Positions 1 through 10,597 of a DNA stretch of 64,000 nt are shown in pieces (position 1 is the stretch's first letter; every line of letters starts with the position of its first letter). The notes beneath the pieces are model-generated. The model was given only the letters and a program-made list of their open reading frames with translations, made no database searches and was not told the origin of the DNA. A program made the translations under genes and the position numbers. Origin of the DNA: an uncultured Neisseriaceae bacterium (GTDB lineage Bacteria > Pseudomonadota > Gammaproteobacteria > Burkholderiales > Neisseriaceae); NCBI GenBank assembly GCA_945267035.1, contig CALYOS010000006.1, positions 1-64,000 of the forward strand. Direction: 5' to 3'.

Positions 1-1540
1 ATGATGTACTGGATGGAGGAGCAGGTGATGATAAATTGTATGGAAATCATGGCAATGACACGCTAATAGGCGGAACGGGCAATGACTATATGGAAGGTGG
101 TGATGGCAATGATACTTATGTCTTTGCCAAAGGCCATGGTCATGACACCATTTATGATACAAACGGCTCAGATACACTGCAATTTACCGATATAGATTTT
201 GCCGAAGTTAAATTCCGTAAGAGAGGTAATGATTTAATCATTTATGGTTATAACGATGGTGATTCAATTACTGTGGAATATTTCTTTTACTCGAAATATT
301 ATTCAATCGAAAATTTTGTGTTCAAAGATAAGACAGTCACTCTAGCAGAGCTGAATCAAAAAGGATTTGAATTGTATGGCACAGCCGGAAATGACACCAT
401 TGAAATAAATGATAGAAGCGTGATACTTCGTGGTGATGAGGGTAATGATATTCTTAAAACCGGTGGTTATGATGATGTACTGGATGGAGGAGCAGGTGAT
501 GATAAATTGTATGGAAATCATGGCAACGACACGCTAATAGGCGGCACGGGCAATGACTATATGGAAGGTGGTGATGGCAATGATACTTATGTCTTTGCCA
601 AAGGCCATGGTCATGACACCATTTATGATACAAACGGCTCAGATACACTGCAATTTACCGATATAGATTTTGCCGAAGTTAAATTCCGTAAGAGAGGTAA
701 TGATTTAATCATTTATGGTTATAACGATGGTGATTCAATTACTGTGGAATATTTCTTTTACTCGAAATATTATTCAATCGAAAATTTTGTGTTCAAAGAT
801 AAGACAGTCACTCTAGCAGAGCTGAATCAAAAAGGATTTGAATTGTATGGCACAGCCGGAAATGACACCATTGAAATAAATGATAGAAGCGTGATACTTC
901 GTGGTGATGAGGGTAATGATATTCTTAAAACCGGTGGTTATGATGATGTACTGGATGGAGGAGCAGGTGATGATAAATTGTATGGAAATCATGGCAATGA
1001 CACGCTAATAGGCGGAACGGGCAATGACTATATGGAAGGTGGTGATGGCAATGATACTTATGTCTTTGCCAAAGGCCATGGTCATGACACCATTTATGAT
1101 ACAAACGGCTCAGATACACTGCAATTTACCGATATAGATTTTGCCGAAGTTAAATTCCGTAAGAGAGGTAATGATTTAATCATTTATGGTTATAACGATG
1201 GTGATTCAATTACTGTGGAATATTTCTTTTACTCGAAATATTATTCAATCGAAAATTTTGTGTTCAAAGATAAGACAGTCACTCTAGCAGAGCTGAATCA
1301 AAAAGGATTTGAATTGTATGGCACAGCCGGAAATGACACCATTGAAATAAATGATAGAAGCGTGATACTTCGTGGTGATGAGGGTAATGATATTCTTAAA
1401 ACCGGTGGTTATGATGATGTACTGGATGGAGGAGCAGGTGATGATAAATTGTATGGAAATCATGGCAACGACACGCTGATAGGCGGAACGGGCAATGACT
1501 ATATGGCAGGTGGTGATGGCAATGATACTTATGTATTTGC
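1..1540 (+). repeat. 471-bp in-frame tandem repeat array inside the RTX gene
   Basis: Units begin at 1, 472, 943 and 1414; the fourth is partial and diverges near 1505-1545. Units are almost identical at the nucleotide level. I see only single-base differences (for example caatgac versus caacgac near the start of each unit, ggaacg versus ggcacg in unit 2, ctaata versus ctgata in unit 4). 471 is 3 x 157, so gain or loss of a unit keeps the frame. The array continues beyond the window edge. Confidence 0.95.
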
Positions 1541-1901
1541 CAAAAACCATGGTCGCGATACCATTTATGATCCATATGCTAAAAATGCTTTTGGTAATAA
1601 AATTGCCTTCCAAGATTATAACAGTGATGAGCTATGGTTTAGCCGAGACAACAATAATTTAGTGATCAGACATATTGGAACTGATGATCAAGTTGTTGTT
1701 GAAGATTGGTTTTATTCTAACTCTTATCGACAATTTACTATTGAAACTGCGGATGATAAGGAAATCACTGCGGCTCAAGTGCAAAATTTATTGTCGGCTA
1801 TGGCAGGATTTAGTGTTAATACGACTGATAAAATGAGTACAGCGGAACAAATGCACTTATTTAATCAGCAAAATACTATATCTGCTTATTGGGGCAGTTA
1901 A
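1..1901 (+). CDS. RTX-type calcium-binding secreted protein, 3' part
   Basis: The frame is open from the first bases of the window, so the start lies upstream. The visible ~632 residues are tandem 157-residue units. Each unit has glycine/aspartate RTX nonapeptide motifs (GGTGNDYMEGGDGNDTY, GGAGDDKLYGNHGNDTL), a VFAKGHGHDTIYD segment and a hydrophobic/aromatic segment (FRKRGNDLIIYGYNDGDSI) typical of haemolysin-type calcium-binding-related domains. RTX repeats fold as calcium-bound beta-rolls after type I secretion. The last ~125 residues diverge from the repeat and end in an uncleaved-type C-terminal tail (QNTISAYWGS), where type I signals lie. No secretion genes (HlyB/D/TolC type) adjoin it in this window. 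Whether it is a toxin, adhesin or enzyme cannot be told, because the N-terminal region is missing. Confidence 0.88.
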   Translation, partial: DVLDGGAGDDKLYGNHGNDTLIGGTGNDYMEGGDGNDTYVFAKGHGHDTIYDTNGSDTLQFTDIDFAEVKFRKRGNDLIIYGYNDGDSITVEYFFYSKYYSIENFVFKDKTVTLAELNQKGFELYGTAGNDTIEINDRSVILRGDEGNDILKTGGYDDVLDGGAGDDKLYGNHGNDTLIGGTGNDYMEGGDGNDTYVFAKGHGHDTIYDTNGSDTLQFTDIDFAEVKFRKRGNDLIIYGYNDGDSITVEYFFYSKYYSIENFVFKDKTVTLAELNQKGFELYGTAGNDTIEINDRSVILRGDEGNDILKTGGYDDVLDGGAGDDKLYGNHGNDTLIGGTGNDYMEGGDGNDTYVFAKGHGHDTIYDTNGSDTLQFTDIDFAEVKFRKRGNDLIIYGYNDGDSITVEYFFYSKYYSIENFVFKDKTVTLAELNQKGFELYGTAGNDTIEINDRSVILRGDEGNDILKTGGYDDVLDGGAGDDKLYGNHGNDTLIGGTGNDYMAGGDGNDTYVFAKNHGRDTIYDPYAKNAFGNKIAFQDYNSDELWFSRDNNNLVIRHIGTDDQVVVEDWFYSNSYRQFTIETADDKEITAAQVQNLLSAMAGFSVNTTDKMSTAEQMHLFNQQNTISAYWGS

Positions 1902-1923
1902 CACTGTTGAGGTAGTGTAAATA

Positions 1924-1962
1924 TGGGGTACCCTTAATATATTTTATGGGTACCCTTTTTTA
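1924..1962 (+). terminator. Terminator after the RTX gene
   Basis: Two copies of the palindrome gggtaccc (1926-1933 and 1948-1955) pair across a 14-nt AT loop and are followed by a T run. It lies 23 bp after the RTX stop codon. Confidence 0.75.
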
Positions 1963-2443
1963 TTAAGGAACTTTAGTTACTGTTATCAAGTATGGTAAGG
2001 TGCATTAATTGTGTTTTATTGAATTTTGGGTATTGAATTGAAATAAATAGAGATAATTTGCAAAAAAAATTTTATATATTGATGTATTTTTTTTTATGAA
2101 AAAATTTTTTTATTTATTTTGGTCAATGCTTTGGATTTTTATATTAAACTAATGATTAAGGTTAATAAAAGATATTTAAACTTAAGAATAATATCAATTA
2201 TAAGTTATTGTACAAAAAATTAAATGTTAAAATGTCGATATTTAATATGTTTTTTGCTCTTTATTTATTTGATGTATTTGATTGTTAACTATTGGTGTCT
2301 ATTGCATCAAAATTAAAATGGTTATTATTTTCTGCATTCGATAAAGGTTAAATATATTTGCATTATGCTGAATCACTTGAATTTATGCTTTTGCACACCT
2401 ATTTGTCAATTCAAAAATAATGAATTATCGATGATAAAAAGAT
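1963..2443. other. AT-rich intergenic region between convergent genes
   Basis: About 480 bp between the RTX terminator and the catalase terminator. Very AT-rich with A/T homopolymers. No convincing gene or RNA seen. Confidence 0.6.
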
Positions 2444-2476
2444 TAAAAAATCCCTTAAACCTCTGTTTAAGGGATT
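2444..2476 (-). terminator. Terminator of the catalase gene
   Basis: A perfect 12-bp stem (2449-2460 with 2465-2476) and 4-nt loop. On the minus strand it is followed by a U run (the A run at 2444-2450). Confidence 0.9.
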
Positions 2477-2496
2477 GCTCATAATCGGATTACGAT

Positions 2497-4017
2497 TTAA
2501 ATCAGTACGGCACAACCTTGGGCCGGATCATTACTGCGTGCTGCTAATGCATCTTCAACAGTCATTCCAAGGGCTTTGGCGACGCCTGCTCCATAGTCGG
2601 GATGGCAAGCATGGCAATTGCGAATATGACGGTATTTAATGAAATCCAATGCATCGCCCATTGCTCGGGCTGTGTTGTCATAAAGTACTTGTTTTTGTTC
2701 CTGACTCATTAGGTTGAATAAGGCGCGTGGTTGACTGAAATAATCGTGATCATCTTCATGAAAATTCCAGAAATCTGCATCGCCATTGATTTTTAAAGGT
2801 GGCTCCCTATATTCAGGCTGTTGCTGCCATTGATGAAAACTATTGGGTTCATAATGTGGCAGGCTGCCGTAATTATCATCGACTCGGGTTAAGCCGTCGC
2901 GATGATTGCTAAATACTGGGCAACGTGCTTTGTTGACAGGTATTTGATGATGGTTCACGCCAACGCGATAACGCGCGGCATCTGCATAATTATAAAGGCG
3001 AGCTTGTAGTACTTTGTCGGGTGAAACGCTGATGCCTGGAACGAGGTTGCTGGGGGCAAAAGCTGCCTGTTCTACATCTAGATAGTAGTTATCAGGATTC
3101 CGGTTGAGTTCAAATTCACCCACTTCTATTAATGGGTAGTCATGATGTGACCAAACTTTAGTCAGATCAAAGGGATGGAAAGGAACTTTTTCTGCCTCTG
3201 CTTCTTCCATAATTTGGATATACATGGTCCATTTAGGGAAGTCACCCTTTTCAATGGCATTGTATAAATCGCGTTGATGACTGTCGCGATCCTGCCCCAT
3301 GATGTTTGCTGCTTCTTCATCGGTTAGGTTTTTAATGCCTTGTTGGGTACGAAAATGGAATTTAACCCAAAAGCGTTCTTTATTGGCATTGATGAAGCTG
3401 AAGGTATGTGATCCAAAACCGTGCATATGACGATAGCTGGCGGGGATGCCACGATCGGACATGGTCATGGTGACTTGATGGAAGGCTTCGGGTAGAAGGG
3501 TCCAGTAATCCCAGTTATAGGTAGGACTACGCAGGTTGGTGCGTGGATCGCGCTTGACGGCTTTGTTTAAATCGGGAAATTTGCGAGGATCCCGTAGAAA
3601 GAAAACGGGCGTGTTGTTTCCCACTAGATCCCAATTGCCTTGTTCGGTATAAAACCGCATGGCAAAGCCCCGAATATCACGCTCGGCATCGCCACCGCCA
3701 CGTTCAGCAGCTACCTCAGAAAAACGTACAAACATTTCGGTTTGTTTACCTATTTCGCTGAAGAGTTTGGCACAGGTATATTGGGTTATGTCGTGGGTAA
3801 CGGTGAAGGTACCAAATGCGCCAGATCCTTTGGCATGCATTCGTCGCTCAGGTATAACTTCTCGTACGAAGTTAGCCAATCGTTCGTTGAGCCATAAGTC
3901 TTGAGCTAATAAAGGACCGCGTGGCCCAGCGGTAAGACTGTTCTGATTATCAGATACTGGCGCACCTTGATCGGTAGTCAGATGGGTGACCGGACATTTT
4001 TTGGGATCTGGATTCAT
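2497..4017 (-). CDS. katA: Monofunctional haem catalase
   Basis: 506 residues, the usual size of small-subunit haem catalases, which turn hydrogen peroxide into water and oxygen in the cytoplasm. The distal haem histidine is in [14 protein letters not shown] (His61), the catalytic asparagine in [13 protein letters not shown] (Asn134/135) and the proximal haem tyrosine in [14 protein letters not shown] (near residue 342). The C-terminal part carries the helical segment after [15 protein letters not shown]. The ATG at 4017 has an AAGGAG Shine-Dalgarno a few bases upstream. The gene stands alone with its own terminator. About 700 bp of upstream DNA is free for regulation, but I could not identify an OxyR or Fur site. 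It is a likely defence against host or gut peroxide; that role is inference. Confidence 0.96.
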   Translation of the reverse strand: MNPDPKKCPVTHLTTDQGAPVSDNQNSLTAGPRGPLLAQDLWLNERLANFVREVIPERRMHAKGSGAFGTFTVTHDITQYTCAKLFSEIGKQTEMFVRFSEVAAERGGGDAERDIRGFAMRFYTEQGNWDLVGNNTPVFFLRDPRKFPDLNKAVKRDPRTNLRSPTYNWDYWTLLPEAFHQVTMTMSDRGIPASYRHMHGFGSHTFSFINANKERFWVKFHFRTQQGIKNLTDEEAANIMGQDRDSHQRDLYNAIEKGDFPKWTMYIQIMEEAEAEKVPFHPFDLTKVWSHHDYPLIEVGEFELNRNPDNYYLDVEQAAFAPSNLVPGISVSPDKVLQARLYNYADAARYRVGVNHHQIPVNKARCPVFSNHRDGLTRVDDNYGSLPHYEPNSFHQWQQQPEYREPPLKINGDADFWNFHEDDHDYFSQPRALFNLMSQEQKQVLYDNTARAMGDALDFIKYRHIRNCHACHPDYGAGVAKALGMTVEDALAARSNDPAQGCAVLI

Positions 4018-4734
4018 GGCGAAGCTCCTTAGACAAGTTATTATTGATGTTGAAATTAGCTCTTTGGCTATGTTTTTGATTATATGCTTGAAATTTAGAT
4101 TTTGTTGTAAAGGTTAAGGGGTTTTACATTTGATTTGATTGGATAATCCAGTTTATTTTTGGTGAATATTTAATAAGTTAGGTAATTCCTTGTGGTTGTT
4201 TTTCTGCTTTGATGAACCGTTTAAATAATGTAATGATAGAGTTTGACGCAAAGACTTGTGATGGGTGAGCCATTGATTATTACTCATTTATAGGCAAATA
4301 TATTTGTAAGATGTGTTTGTTGATTATGACAAGTTTATTTACTGGCTGTTTTTTTCTGCGGAGGTAGGGTTTAGTATTGGTTTGAGAATAAATAATCGAT
4401 ATTGAATTTGTGATAAGCACTTTGTCTTCAATTAATACTTAACTATGTGCTTAGGCAGATGGTCGAATATTTTAAGATGAATGTTTTTGCTATTCGATGA
4501 TATTTGGGCAAATAAAAATAATCTATTTTGGCGCTAATTGGGGATAACAGGTATAAATTTGATGTAAATAACTATTTGGGGTTAGCAGGTAGGTGGGGAG
4601 TTAGATTTTTGGATTCAAGGTATTTCATCCTTAGTTTGATTATATGTTCAAAAAAAAAGAGGTTTTAGGAAATAGGGGGCAAGCGTGGCATTATTTTGGC
4701 GCTTATTGATAATTGGTTTTGATGGGCTAGAGAA
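4018..4734. other. Intergenic region upstream of katA
   Basis: About 715 bp between katA (minus) and the erpA terminator. It should hold the katA promoter. I see no open gene, RNA or clear operator. Confidence 0.5.
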
Positions 4735-4769
4735 TAAAAAAACTTCAGATTAACTCTGAAGTTTTTTTA
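4735..4769 (-). terminator. Terminator of the kup-argC-erpA cluster
   Basis: Stem acttcaga (4742-4749) with tctgaagt (4755-4762), 5-nt loop, flanked by A and T runs on both sides. It can work in either direction and lies just after the erpA stop. Confidence 0.85.
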
Positions 4770-4776
4770 CATTTGC

Positions 4777-5124
4777 TTAGACTGAAAATGATGACCCACA
4801 GCCACAGGTAGTTGTGGCATTAGGATTACGAATGACAAATTGTGAACCATGTAAGCTTTCAGAATAATCGATTTCAGCTCCGATGAGATATTGGTAACTC
4901 ATTGGGTCGATAAGAAAGGTTAATCCATCTTTTTGTACTTCAAAATCGTCATCGTTGGTGATTTCATCGAAGGTAAAGCCATATTGAAATCCTGAGCAAC
5001 CTCCGCCAGTAACAAAAACGCGCAGTTTTAAATCTGGATTATTTTCTTCTGCAATTAAATCTTTGACTTTGGTACAGCAACTGTCGGTAAATAGGATTGG
5101 GGTATCGGTATCGTTTGCTGACAT
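4777..5124 (-). CDS. erpA: A-type iron-sulfur cluster insertion protein ErpA
   Basis: 115 residues, matching the family length. A-type carriers deliver Fe-S clusters to target enzymes in the cytoplasm. The three cluster-ligand cysteines are present: Cys43 in [11 protein letters not shown] and Cys107/Cys109 in TTCGCGSSF. The length and sequence fit ErpA better than IscA, and no isc genes are adjacent. The ATG has an AAGGAC ribosome site 6 bp upstream. It is last in a minus-strand cluster after kup and argC, 56 bp downstream of argC, and is followed by a strong terminator. Confidence 0.92.
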   Translation of the reverse strand: MSANDTDTPILFTDSCCTKVKDLIAEENNPDLKLRVFVTGGGCSGFQYGFTFDEITNDDDFEVQKDGLTFLIDPMSYQYLIGAEIDYSESLHGSQFVIRNPNATTTCGCGSSFSV

Positions 5125-5180
5125 GTTTTTGTCCTTAATTATTAAATGTGTGTTGTTGTTTCAGTTTGTTTAGGCCAGGT

Positions 5181-6221
5181 TTAGGGTAACAGTGGAATCT
5201 GTGTTAATCCGCAGGTTTCTTCAAGCCCAAACATGATGTTCATGTTTTGTACTGCCTGACCGGCCGCACCTTTTACTAGGTTATCAATGACAGAAAGAAT
5301 AATCCAGGTATTGCTTTGCGGGGCTTGTTGAACACTAATCCGACATAGGTTTGCGCCTCGTACGGAACGAGTTTCAGGTGTACTGCCAGCCGGCATAATA
5401 TCTATAAATGGATTGTTCAGATAGTATTCTGTAATCAGTTGATGAGGATTATATCCCTGTTGCATTTGTAAATATATGGTGGCATGCATCCCTCTAATCA
5501 AGGGGGTTAGATGGGGAACGAAGACAAAATTGTTTCCACTATGCTGTTGTAGGTGGTTCAGGGTCTGTTTGATTTCCGGTAGATGCCGATGACCAGCGAT
5601 GGCATAAGCTTTGAAGTTGTCGCTGCTTTCGCTATATAGGCTGTTAATAGAGGCTTTACGCCCAGCACCAGAAACGCCGGATTTGCAATCAGCAATGATA
5701 GGTTGTTCTGGCAACAGGCATGGGTGTTGTAAAAGTGGCAATAACGGAAGGCTAACGCAAGTCGGGTAACAGCCAGGATTGGCAATGAGTTGTGCCGTGG
5801 CAATGGTGGAACGATTTAGCTCAGATAAACCATAGACAGCTTTATTGACCCAATCAGGGCTGGTATGTCTAAGCTGATACCATTTTTCCCAAGTAGGGAT
5901 ATCTTGTATACGGAAGTCAGCTGATAGATCCACTATTCTGATGCCTTTAGCCAGTAGTGCAGGGGCTTCATTCATGGCTACACCATTCGGTGTGGCAAAG
6001 AAAACTAGGTCACATTCACTTAAATCGGTATGGTCTGGATGTTGAAAGGTTAATTGGTCATAGACGCCGCGTAAACTGGGAAAGTAGTCGCTTACGGCAA
6101 TATTTGCTTCAGTTCGGCTGGTGACTGCAATGACTTCTGCATGTGGATGATTTGCCAGCAAGCGCAACAATTCTACTCCAGTATAGCCAGTGGCTCCGAC
6201 AATACCGATTTTAATGCTCAT
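5181..6221 (-). CDS. argC: N-acetyl-gamma-glutamyl-phosphate reductase
   Basis: 346 residues, full length. It catalyses the NADPH-dependent third step of arginine synthesis, reducing N-acetylglutamyl phosphate to the semialdehyde. The N-terminal Rossmann motif is [17 protein letters not shown]. The catalytic cysteine is in ANPGCYPT (near residue 150), and the conserved AGHRHLPEI and [10 protein letters not shown] segments follow. The ATG follows an AAAGGG ribosome site. It lies 35 bp downstream of kup. The other arg biosynthesis genes are not here, so argC is dispersed from the pathway. The same organism also carries an arginine breakdown operon at 39.8-43.1 kb. Confidence 0.96.
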   Translation of the reverse strand: MSIKIGIVGATGYTGVELLRLLANHPHAEVIAVTSRTEANIAVSDYFPSLRGVYDQLTFQHPDHTDLSECDLVFFATPNGVAMNEAPALLAKGIRIVDLSADFRIQDIPTWEKWYQLRHTSPDWVNKAVYGLSELNRSTIATAQLIANPGCYPTCVSLPLLPLLQHPCLLPEQPIIADCKSGVSGAGRKASINSLYSESSDNFKAYAIAGHRHLPEIKQTLNHLQQHSGNNFVFVPHLTPLIRGMHATIYLQMQQGYNPHQLITEYYLNNPFIDIMPAGSTPETRSVRGANLCRISVQQAPQSNTWIILSVIDNLVKGAAGQAVQNMNIMFGLEETCGLTQIPLLP

Positions 6222-6256
6222 TTTTTGCCCTTTATAGTTTATTGGATGGTGCTTGG

Positions 6257-8128
6257 TTATATTTTTACTTGTGCACCCAGTTCTACTACTCGATTTGCTG
6301 GTATGTGATAGTAACTGGTGGCAGAAGCACTATTAGTATATAACCATTTAAACAGTCTGGCTCGCAGCCGACCCATATTGCCTGGTTTTGTTTTGTTGGC
6401 AACGACAATGCTGTCATTGGACAGAAAAAAAGATGTTTCCATGGTATCCAGCGTGATTCCCTGTTCGGCCATGAGTTTAAGGATATGAGATATATCAGCA
6501 GTCTCTTGAAAACCATAATCGGCAATCACCCGGGTAAAACGTGGTCCGATTTGTTTCATGGCGATACGTTCACTGTCTGGAATATGTGGCACTTCTTTGG
6601 TTTTAATGGTTAGAATGACATTGTAATTGTGCAATATTTTATTGTGTTTAAGGTTATGGAGTAAAGCTCTTGGTACATTAAAGGGATCTGCAACCATGAA
6701 AACGGCGTTACCAGATACAATTTGTGGAGGATAGTCATTTAAATTTTGCACAAATTCATCCAGAGCATATTCATTGGTTTGGTGCATGCGTTTTATTTGA
6801 ATTTTTCCATTTCGCCAAGTGGTAAAGATGGTGACGACTATTAAGGCAACCATCACCGGAAACCAACCGCCATGAATTAATTTTAATAGGTTACTGCTAA
6901 AAAATATCAGGTCAAAGGACAGAAATATTAAGGTCAATAGCAGAGCTAATGGAATAGGCCAGTGCCAGTTTTTGATCATGACAATGCAAAATAATAATGT
7001 GGTGATCACCATGGTGCCGGTAACCGCTATGCCATAGGCTGAAGCAAGGTGCTCTGAATCATGAAACACTAAAACAACTAAGGTAACCGCAGTGAGTAAT
7101 AACCAGTTGACCAAGGGCAGGTATATTTGACCCACTTCTTGGTTATTGGTGTGGATGATGGTCATCCGCGGTGCAAATCCGAGCTGAATAGCCTGTCGTG
7201 TCAGTGAAAAGGCACCGGCAATGACAGCCTGACTGGCTATGATGGTAGCAAGGGTCGCCAGTATGATGAAGGGAATTAATAACCAGTGTGGGACGCTGAG
7301 GAAAAAGGGGTTTTTTATGGCCAAAGGATGACGCAGGATCAATGCTCCTTGCCCCAGATAGTTGAGTAATAAGCTGGGTAATACGATTTTTATCCACGCA
7401 GTTTGGATTGGCTTGCGACCAAAATGCCCCATGTCAGCATATAGGGCTTCGGCACCAGTGACAGCCAGAACGACACAACCAAGACCAATAAAGCCCTCCC
7501 ACCCATGGGTGATGGCAAACTGAATACCATAATAAGGGTTAAAAGCCAGAATGATTTTGGGTGATTGTACGATTTGAAATAAGCCTATTAAGGCAATAGC
7601 GCTAAACCACAGTAACATGATAGGACCAAACAAGGTGCCTATTTTGTGGGTGCCTTTTTTCTGAATGAAGAACAATGTGAACAGGATGCTCAGGGCGATA
7701 GGCATGACATAAGGACGAAAGCTTTCGCTGATGACTGTCAGCCCTTCTGCGGCAGAAAGAACGGACACCGCAGGGGTAATCATGGCGTCGCCATAAAACA
7801 GGGCGGTGCCAGTAAGTCCCATCATCATGATTAGCCAAACAGGCTTGCCTTTAAGATTTTTTATCGCTTGTTGCATTAATACGACGACACCGCCTTCACC
7901 ATCGTTATCTGCGCGCAAGATGAACAGAACGTATTTCAGGGTGACAATCAGTAGAAGCGACCAGATAATTAATGAGACAAACCCTAAAACATTTGCTGGT
8001 GAGGCATCGATGGAAGAGGCGCGAAAGCTTTCTTTCAATGCATATAAGGGACTGGTACCTATATCTCCGTACACAATGCCCAAGGCGGCAAGTGTGGTGG
8101 CGCTATTGGCAGTAAGCTGAAAACGCAT
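6257..8128 (-). CDS. kup: Kup-type potassium uptake protein
   Basis: 623 residues, typical of Kup, a proton-coupled low-affinity K+ importer of the inner membrane. The signature [19 protein letters not shown] is at residues ~18-36. It is followed by about 12 hydrophobic segments to residue ~450 and a soluble C-terminal domain ([20 protein letters not shown]). The family motifs ADNDGEGG and [16 protein letters not shown] are present. The chosen ATG (8128) puts the signature at the usual distance from the N terminus; its ribosome site (AGAG) is modest. It probably heads a kup-argC-erpA transcript, judged from spacing only. Confidence 0.95.
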   Translation of the reverse strand: MRFQLTANSATTLAALGIVYGDIGTSPLYALKESFRASSIDASPANVLGFVSLIIWSLLLIVTLKYVLFILRADNDGEGGVVVLMQQAIKNLKGKPVWLIMMMGLTGTALFYGDAMITPAVSVLSAAEGLTVISESFRPYVMPIALSILFTLFFIQKKGTHKIGTLFGPIMLLWFSAIALIGLFQIVQSPKIILAFNPYYGIQFAITHGWEGFIGLGCVVLAVTGAEALYADMGHFGRKPIQTAWIKIVLPSLLLNYLGQGALILRHPLAIKNPFFLSVPHWLLIPFIILATLATIIASQAVIAGAFSLTRQAIQLGFAPRMTIIHTNNQEVGQIYLPLVNWLLLTAVTLVVLVFHDSEHLASAYGIAVTGTMVITTLLFCIVMIKNWHWPIPLALLLTLIFLSFDLIFFSSNLLKLIHGGWFPVMVALIVVTIFTTWRNGKIQIKRMHQTNEYALDEFVQNLNDYPPQIVSGNAVFMVADPFNVPRALLHNLKHNKILHNYNVILTIKTKEVPHIPDSERIAMKQIGPRFTRVIADYGFQETADISHILKLMAEQGITLDTMETSFFLSNDSIVVANKTKPGNMGRLRARLFKWLYTNSASATSYYHIPANRVVELGAQVKI

Positions 8129-8529
8129 TTAATGATCTCTTGAAAAGGTGTCAGGATAAAAGTTTAGTTTTAGCATTGGTTTTTCGCCAATTGTGTATAG
8201 ATTGGTTTTGATGCTAAAAAGTCAGGTGATAATGGTTAGGTGGCGTTTTAAACGTTATAGGGTTTTTTGCCAAGATTAGTTTACATAATTTGATGTGTTA
8301 CGGGATTATTTTTTACTCATTGTTATTATTGATGGAAGGAATGATGGTGTAGTTTTAACACATTGTATTTTTGTTTTATGACTATTTTATTTATTTATTT
8401 GCTATTATAAATCTAATCCATTGATATGTATAAAATAAAAATATTATCTTTGGTGATGGAGATGTTGTTTTAAGCTTTCTTTTTTTCTGACAATAGGTTA
8501 AAATAAAGAAATTTTTCGGATTATTGAGA
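8129..8529. other. Divergent intergenic region between kup and rimP
   Basis: About 400 bp, AT-rich, between divergent genes, so it should contain promoters for both. A possible -10 (taaaat, 8499-8504) precedes the rimP leader, but no good -35 is 17 bp away. No gene seen. Confidence 0.45.
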
Positions 8530-8553
8530 AATGGCCCTGAGGCCATTTTTTTG
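8530..8553 (+). terminator. Terminator-like hairpin in the rimP leader
   Basis: Perfect 7-bp stem aatggcc/ggccatt (8530-8536, 8541-8547), 4-nt loop ctga, then a run of seven Ts. It sits only ~15-20 nt before the rimP ribosome site (aaggag, 8558-8563) and start codon. It could be an attenuator at the head of the nusA operon or the terminator of a short upstream transcript. Confidence 0.6.
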
Positions 8554-8569
8554 TTTTTAAGGAGCACAG

Positions 8570-9052
8570 ATGGATATTCAAGGCATTTTAGAAAAAACTT
8601 TGCCGGGTCTGGGCTATGAGTTGGTGAATTATGAATTGACCGCCCAGGGAGATTTGCGGGTTTTTATTGATAAACCTGAAACGGGTATTTCTTTGGATGA
8701 TTGTGTTGCGGTTAGTAATCATTTGAGCCGAGTGTTGGCAGTGGAAGATGTGGATTATCAACGTCTAGAAATTTCCAGTCCCGGATTGGATCGTCCGCTG
8801 ACTAAGCCTGCTGACTTTGCTCGGTTTGCCGGTCAGCTGGCAAAATTTAAAACTCGTTTGCCGATAGATGGACAAAAGAATTTTATCGGACGAATTAATG
8901 GTATTGATGAGAATGATGTGATCAGTATTACGCTGGAAGAAGCTAATGAAGCGCGCCGAGCCAAACGTGCGGCGGTGATAGCCGGTAAGACGGTACTGAT
9001 TGAGTGGCTCAATGTGGATAAAGCACGTTTGAAGCCAGAATTTAATATTTAA
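8570..9052 (+). CDS. rimP: Ribosome maturation factor RimP
   Basis: 160 residues, within the family range. RimP binds the 30S precursor and is needed for efficient small-subunit maturation. The N-terminal alpha/beta domain has [20 protein letters not shown] and the conserved [17 protein letters not shown] and [15 protein letters not shown] segments. The C-terminal small beta-barrel runs from ~90. The start is an ATG with AAGGAG 6 bp upstream. It is followed after 47 bp by nusA and heads the conserved rimP-nusA-infB-rbfA order. A terminator-like hairpin lies in its leader. Confidence 0.95.
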   Translation: MDIQGILEKTLPGLGYELVNYELTAQGDLRVFIDKPETGISLDDCVAVSNHLSRVLAVEDVDYQRLEISSPGLDRPLTKPADFARFAGQLAKFKTRLPIDGQKNFIGRINGIDENDVISITLEEANEARRAKRAAVIAGKTVLIEWLNVDKARLKPEFNI

Positions 9053-9099
9053 CCGAATTTTTATATTGTTGTGAGTGGCATGCTCGCAGGGAGAATTAA

Positions 9100-10587
9100 A
9101 TGAGTCGTGAAATTTTACTTCTGGCCGAAGCGTTGGCAAGTGAAAAAAATGTTGATACGGAAGTCGTTTTCAGTGCATTGGAATTTGCTTTAGCCAGTGC
9201 AGCGAAGAAAAAAACTGAGCGGGAAAATATGGATGTACGCGTGGCTATTGATCGCCATACTGGCGATTACAGCAGTTTTCGTCGCTGGTTGATTGTTGCC
9301 GATGAAGATTATACCTATCCTGATATTCAGAAAACGATTGAAGAAATTCAGGAAGAAATTCCGGGAACAACTATTCAGATCGGTGAGTATTATGAGGAAC
9401 CGATTGAAAATGTTGAATTTGGACGGATTGGTGCGCAAACTGCGAAGCAGGTCATTTTGCAACGCATCCGTGATGCTGAACGTGAGCAGATTCTGAATGA
9501 ATTTTTGCAGCGTAAAGACAGTTTGGTATTGGGAACAATTAAGCGGGTAGAACGGCATGGTGCAATAGTTGAAATTGGCCGTTTAGAGGCTTTGCTACCA
9601 CGTGATCAAATGATTCCACGTGAAAATTTCCGTAATGGTGACCGAGTACGGGCTTTATTTCTGCGGGTTGATCAAATTGGCAATCGCAGTCAGGTTGTGT
9701 TGACCAGAATTTCGCGGGAATTTCTGCTTAAATTATTTGAGCTGGAAGTGCCGGAAATAGAAGATGGTTTGCTGGAAATTAAGGAAGTGAGCCGTGATCC
9801 TGGACTGCGTGCCAAAATTGCAGTGAAATCCAATGATAGCCGCATTGATCCACAAGGTACATGTATCGGCGTGCGCGGATCCCGAGTGAATGCGGTCACT
9901 GAAGAACTGGCTGGTGAACGCATTGATGTGGTGTTGTGGTCGCCTGAAACTGCTCAGTTTGTCATTAATGCACTGAGCCCAGCTGAAGTGACGCGCATTC
10001 TGATTGATGAGGATCATCATTCAGTAGATGTTATTGTGGCTGAAGATCAGTTAGCGCTGGCTATTGGTCGTGGTGGACAAAATGTTCGTTTAGCAGCCGA
10101 GCTAACCGGTTGGCAGCTAAATATTATGACTGTCGAAGAAGCGCAGGAACGACATGAAGCGGAAGATAAGGCTCTGCGTGAATTGTTTGTTAATCATTTG
10201 AGTGTTGATGAAGCTGTGGCAGAGGTATTGGTACAGGAAGGTTTTACCAGTTTGGAAGAAGTTGCCTATGTGCCAGTAGAAGAAATGCTTGAAATCGATG
10301 GTTTTGATGAAGATACAGTAAATGAATTGCGTAATCGAGCCCGTGATGCCATCTTGACTCTGGCGATTGTCTCCGAAGAGCAATTGGAGCGTATGGATGA
10401 TGATTTAAAAAATCTGGATGGTGTAGATCAGGAAATGCTGCATGATTTGGCCAATGAAGGGATTAAAACGCGCGATGATTTGGCCGAACTGTCTGTAGAT
10501 GAATTGATTGAAATCACAGGTATTGATGAAGAAACCGCCAAGAAAGTGGTGATGGCTGCACGCGCCCACTGGTTTGACGAAGCATGA
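9100..10587 (+). CDS. nusA: Transcription elongation/termination factor NusA
   Basis: 495 residues, the proteobacterial length. NusA binds RNA polymerase and modulates pausing, termination and antitermination. Visible domains are an N-terminal polymerase-binding region (1-~130), an S1 domain (~135-200, [23 protein letters not shown]), KH1 and KH2 (~200-345, including [18 protein letters not shown] and [17 protein letters not shown]), and two acidic C-terminal helix-hairpin-helix repeats (~360-495; the second ends [17 protein letters not shown]). The two acidic repeats are the gammaproteobacterial/betaproteobacterial form. The ATG is preceded by AGGGAG. infB starts 10 bp after the stop, so the two are surely cotranscribed. 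Confidence 0.97.
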   Translation: MSREILLLAEALASEKNVDTEVVFSALEFALASAAKKKTERENMDVRVAIDRHTGDYSSFRRWLIVADEDYTYPDIQKTIEEIQEEIPGTTIQIGEYYEEPIENVEFGRIGAQTAKQVILQRIRDAEREQILNEFLQRKDSLVLGTIKRVERHGAIVEIGRLEALLPRDQMIPRENFRNGDRVRALFLRVDQIGNRSQVVLTRISREFLLKLFELEVPEIEDGLLEIKEVSRDPGLRAKIAVKSNDSRIDPQGTCIGVRGSRVNAVTEELAGERIDVVLWSPETAQFVINALSPAEVTRILIDEDHHSVDVIVAEDQLALAIGRGGQNVRLAAELTGWQLNIMTVEEAQERHEAEDKALRELFVNHLSVDEAVAEVLVQEGFTSLEEVAYVPVEEMLEIDGFDEDTVNELRNRARDAILTLAIVSEEQLERMDDDLKNLDGVDQEMLHDLANEGIKTRDDLAELSVDELIEITGIDEETAKKVVMAARAHWFDEA

Positions 10588-10597
10588 GGGTACGCGA

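Noticed and set aside
454..1613. Repeated minus-strand frames inside the RTX array
   Set aside because: They are His/Cys-rich shadows of the tandem repeats on the opposite strand, recurring every 471 bp, with no start signals.
8487..8504. ctgaca ... taaaat as a rimP promoter
   Set aside because: The two elements are only 6 bp apart, not ~17.
10574..10597. An upstream TTG start for infB overlapping nusA
   Set aside because: The ATG at 10598 has a GAGGG site and begins with the family N terminus; the extension does not.
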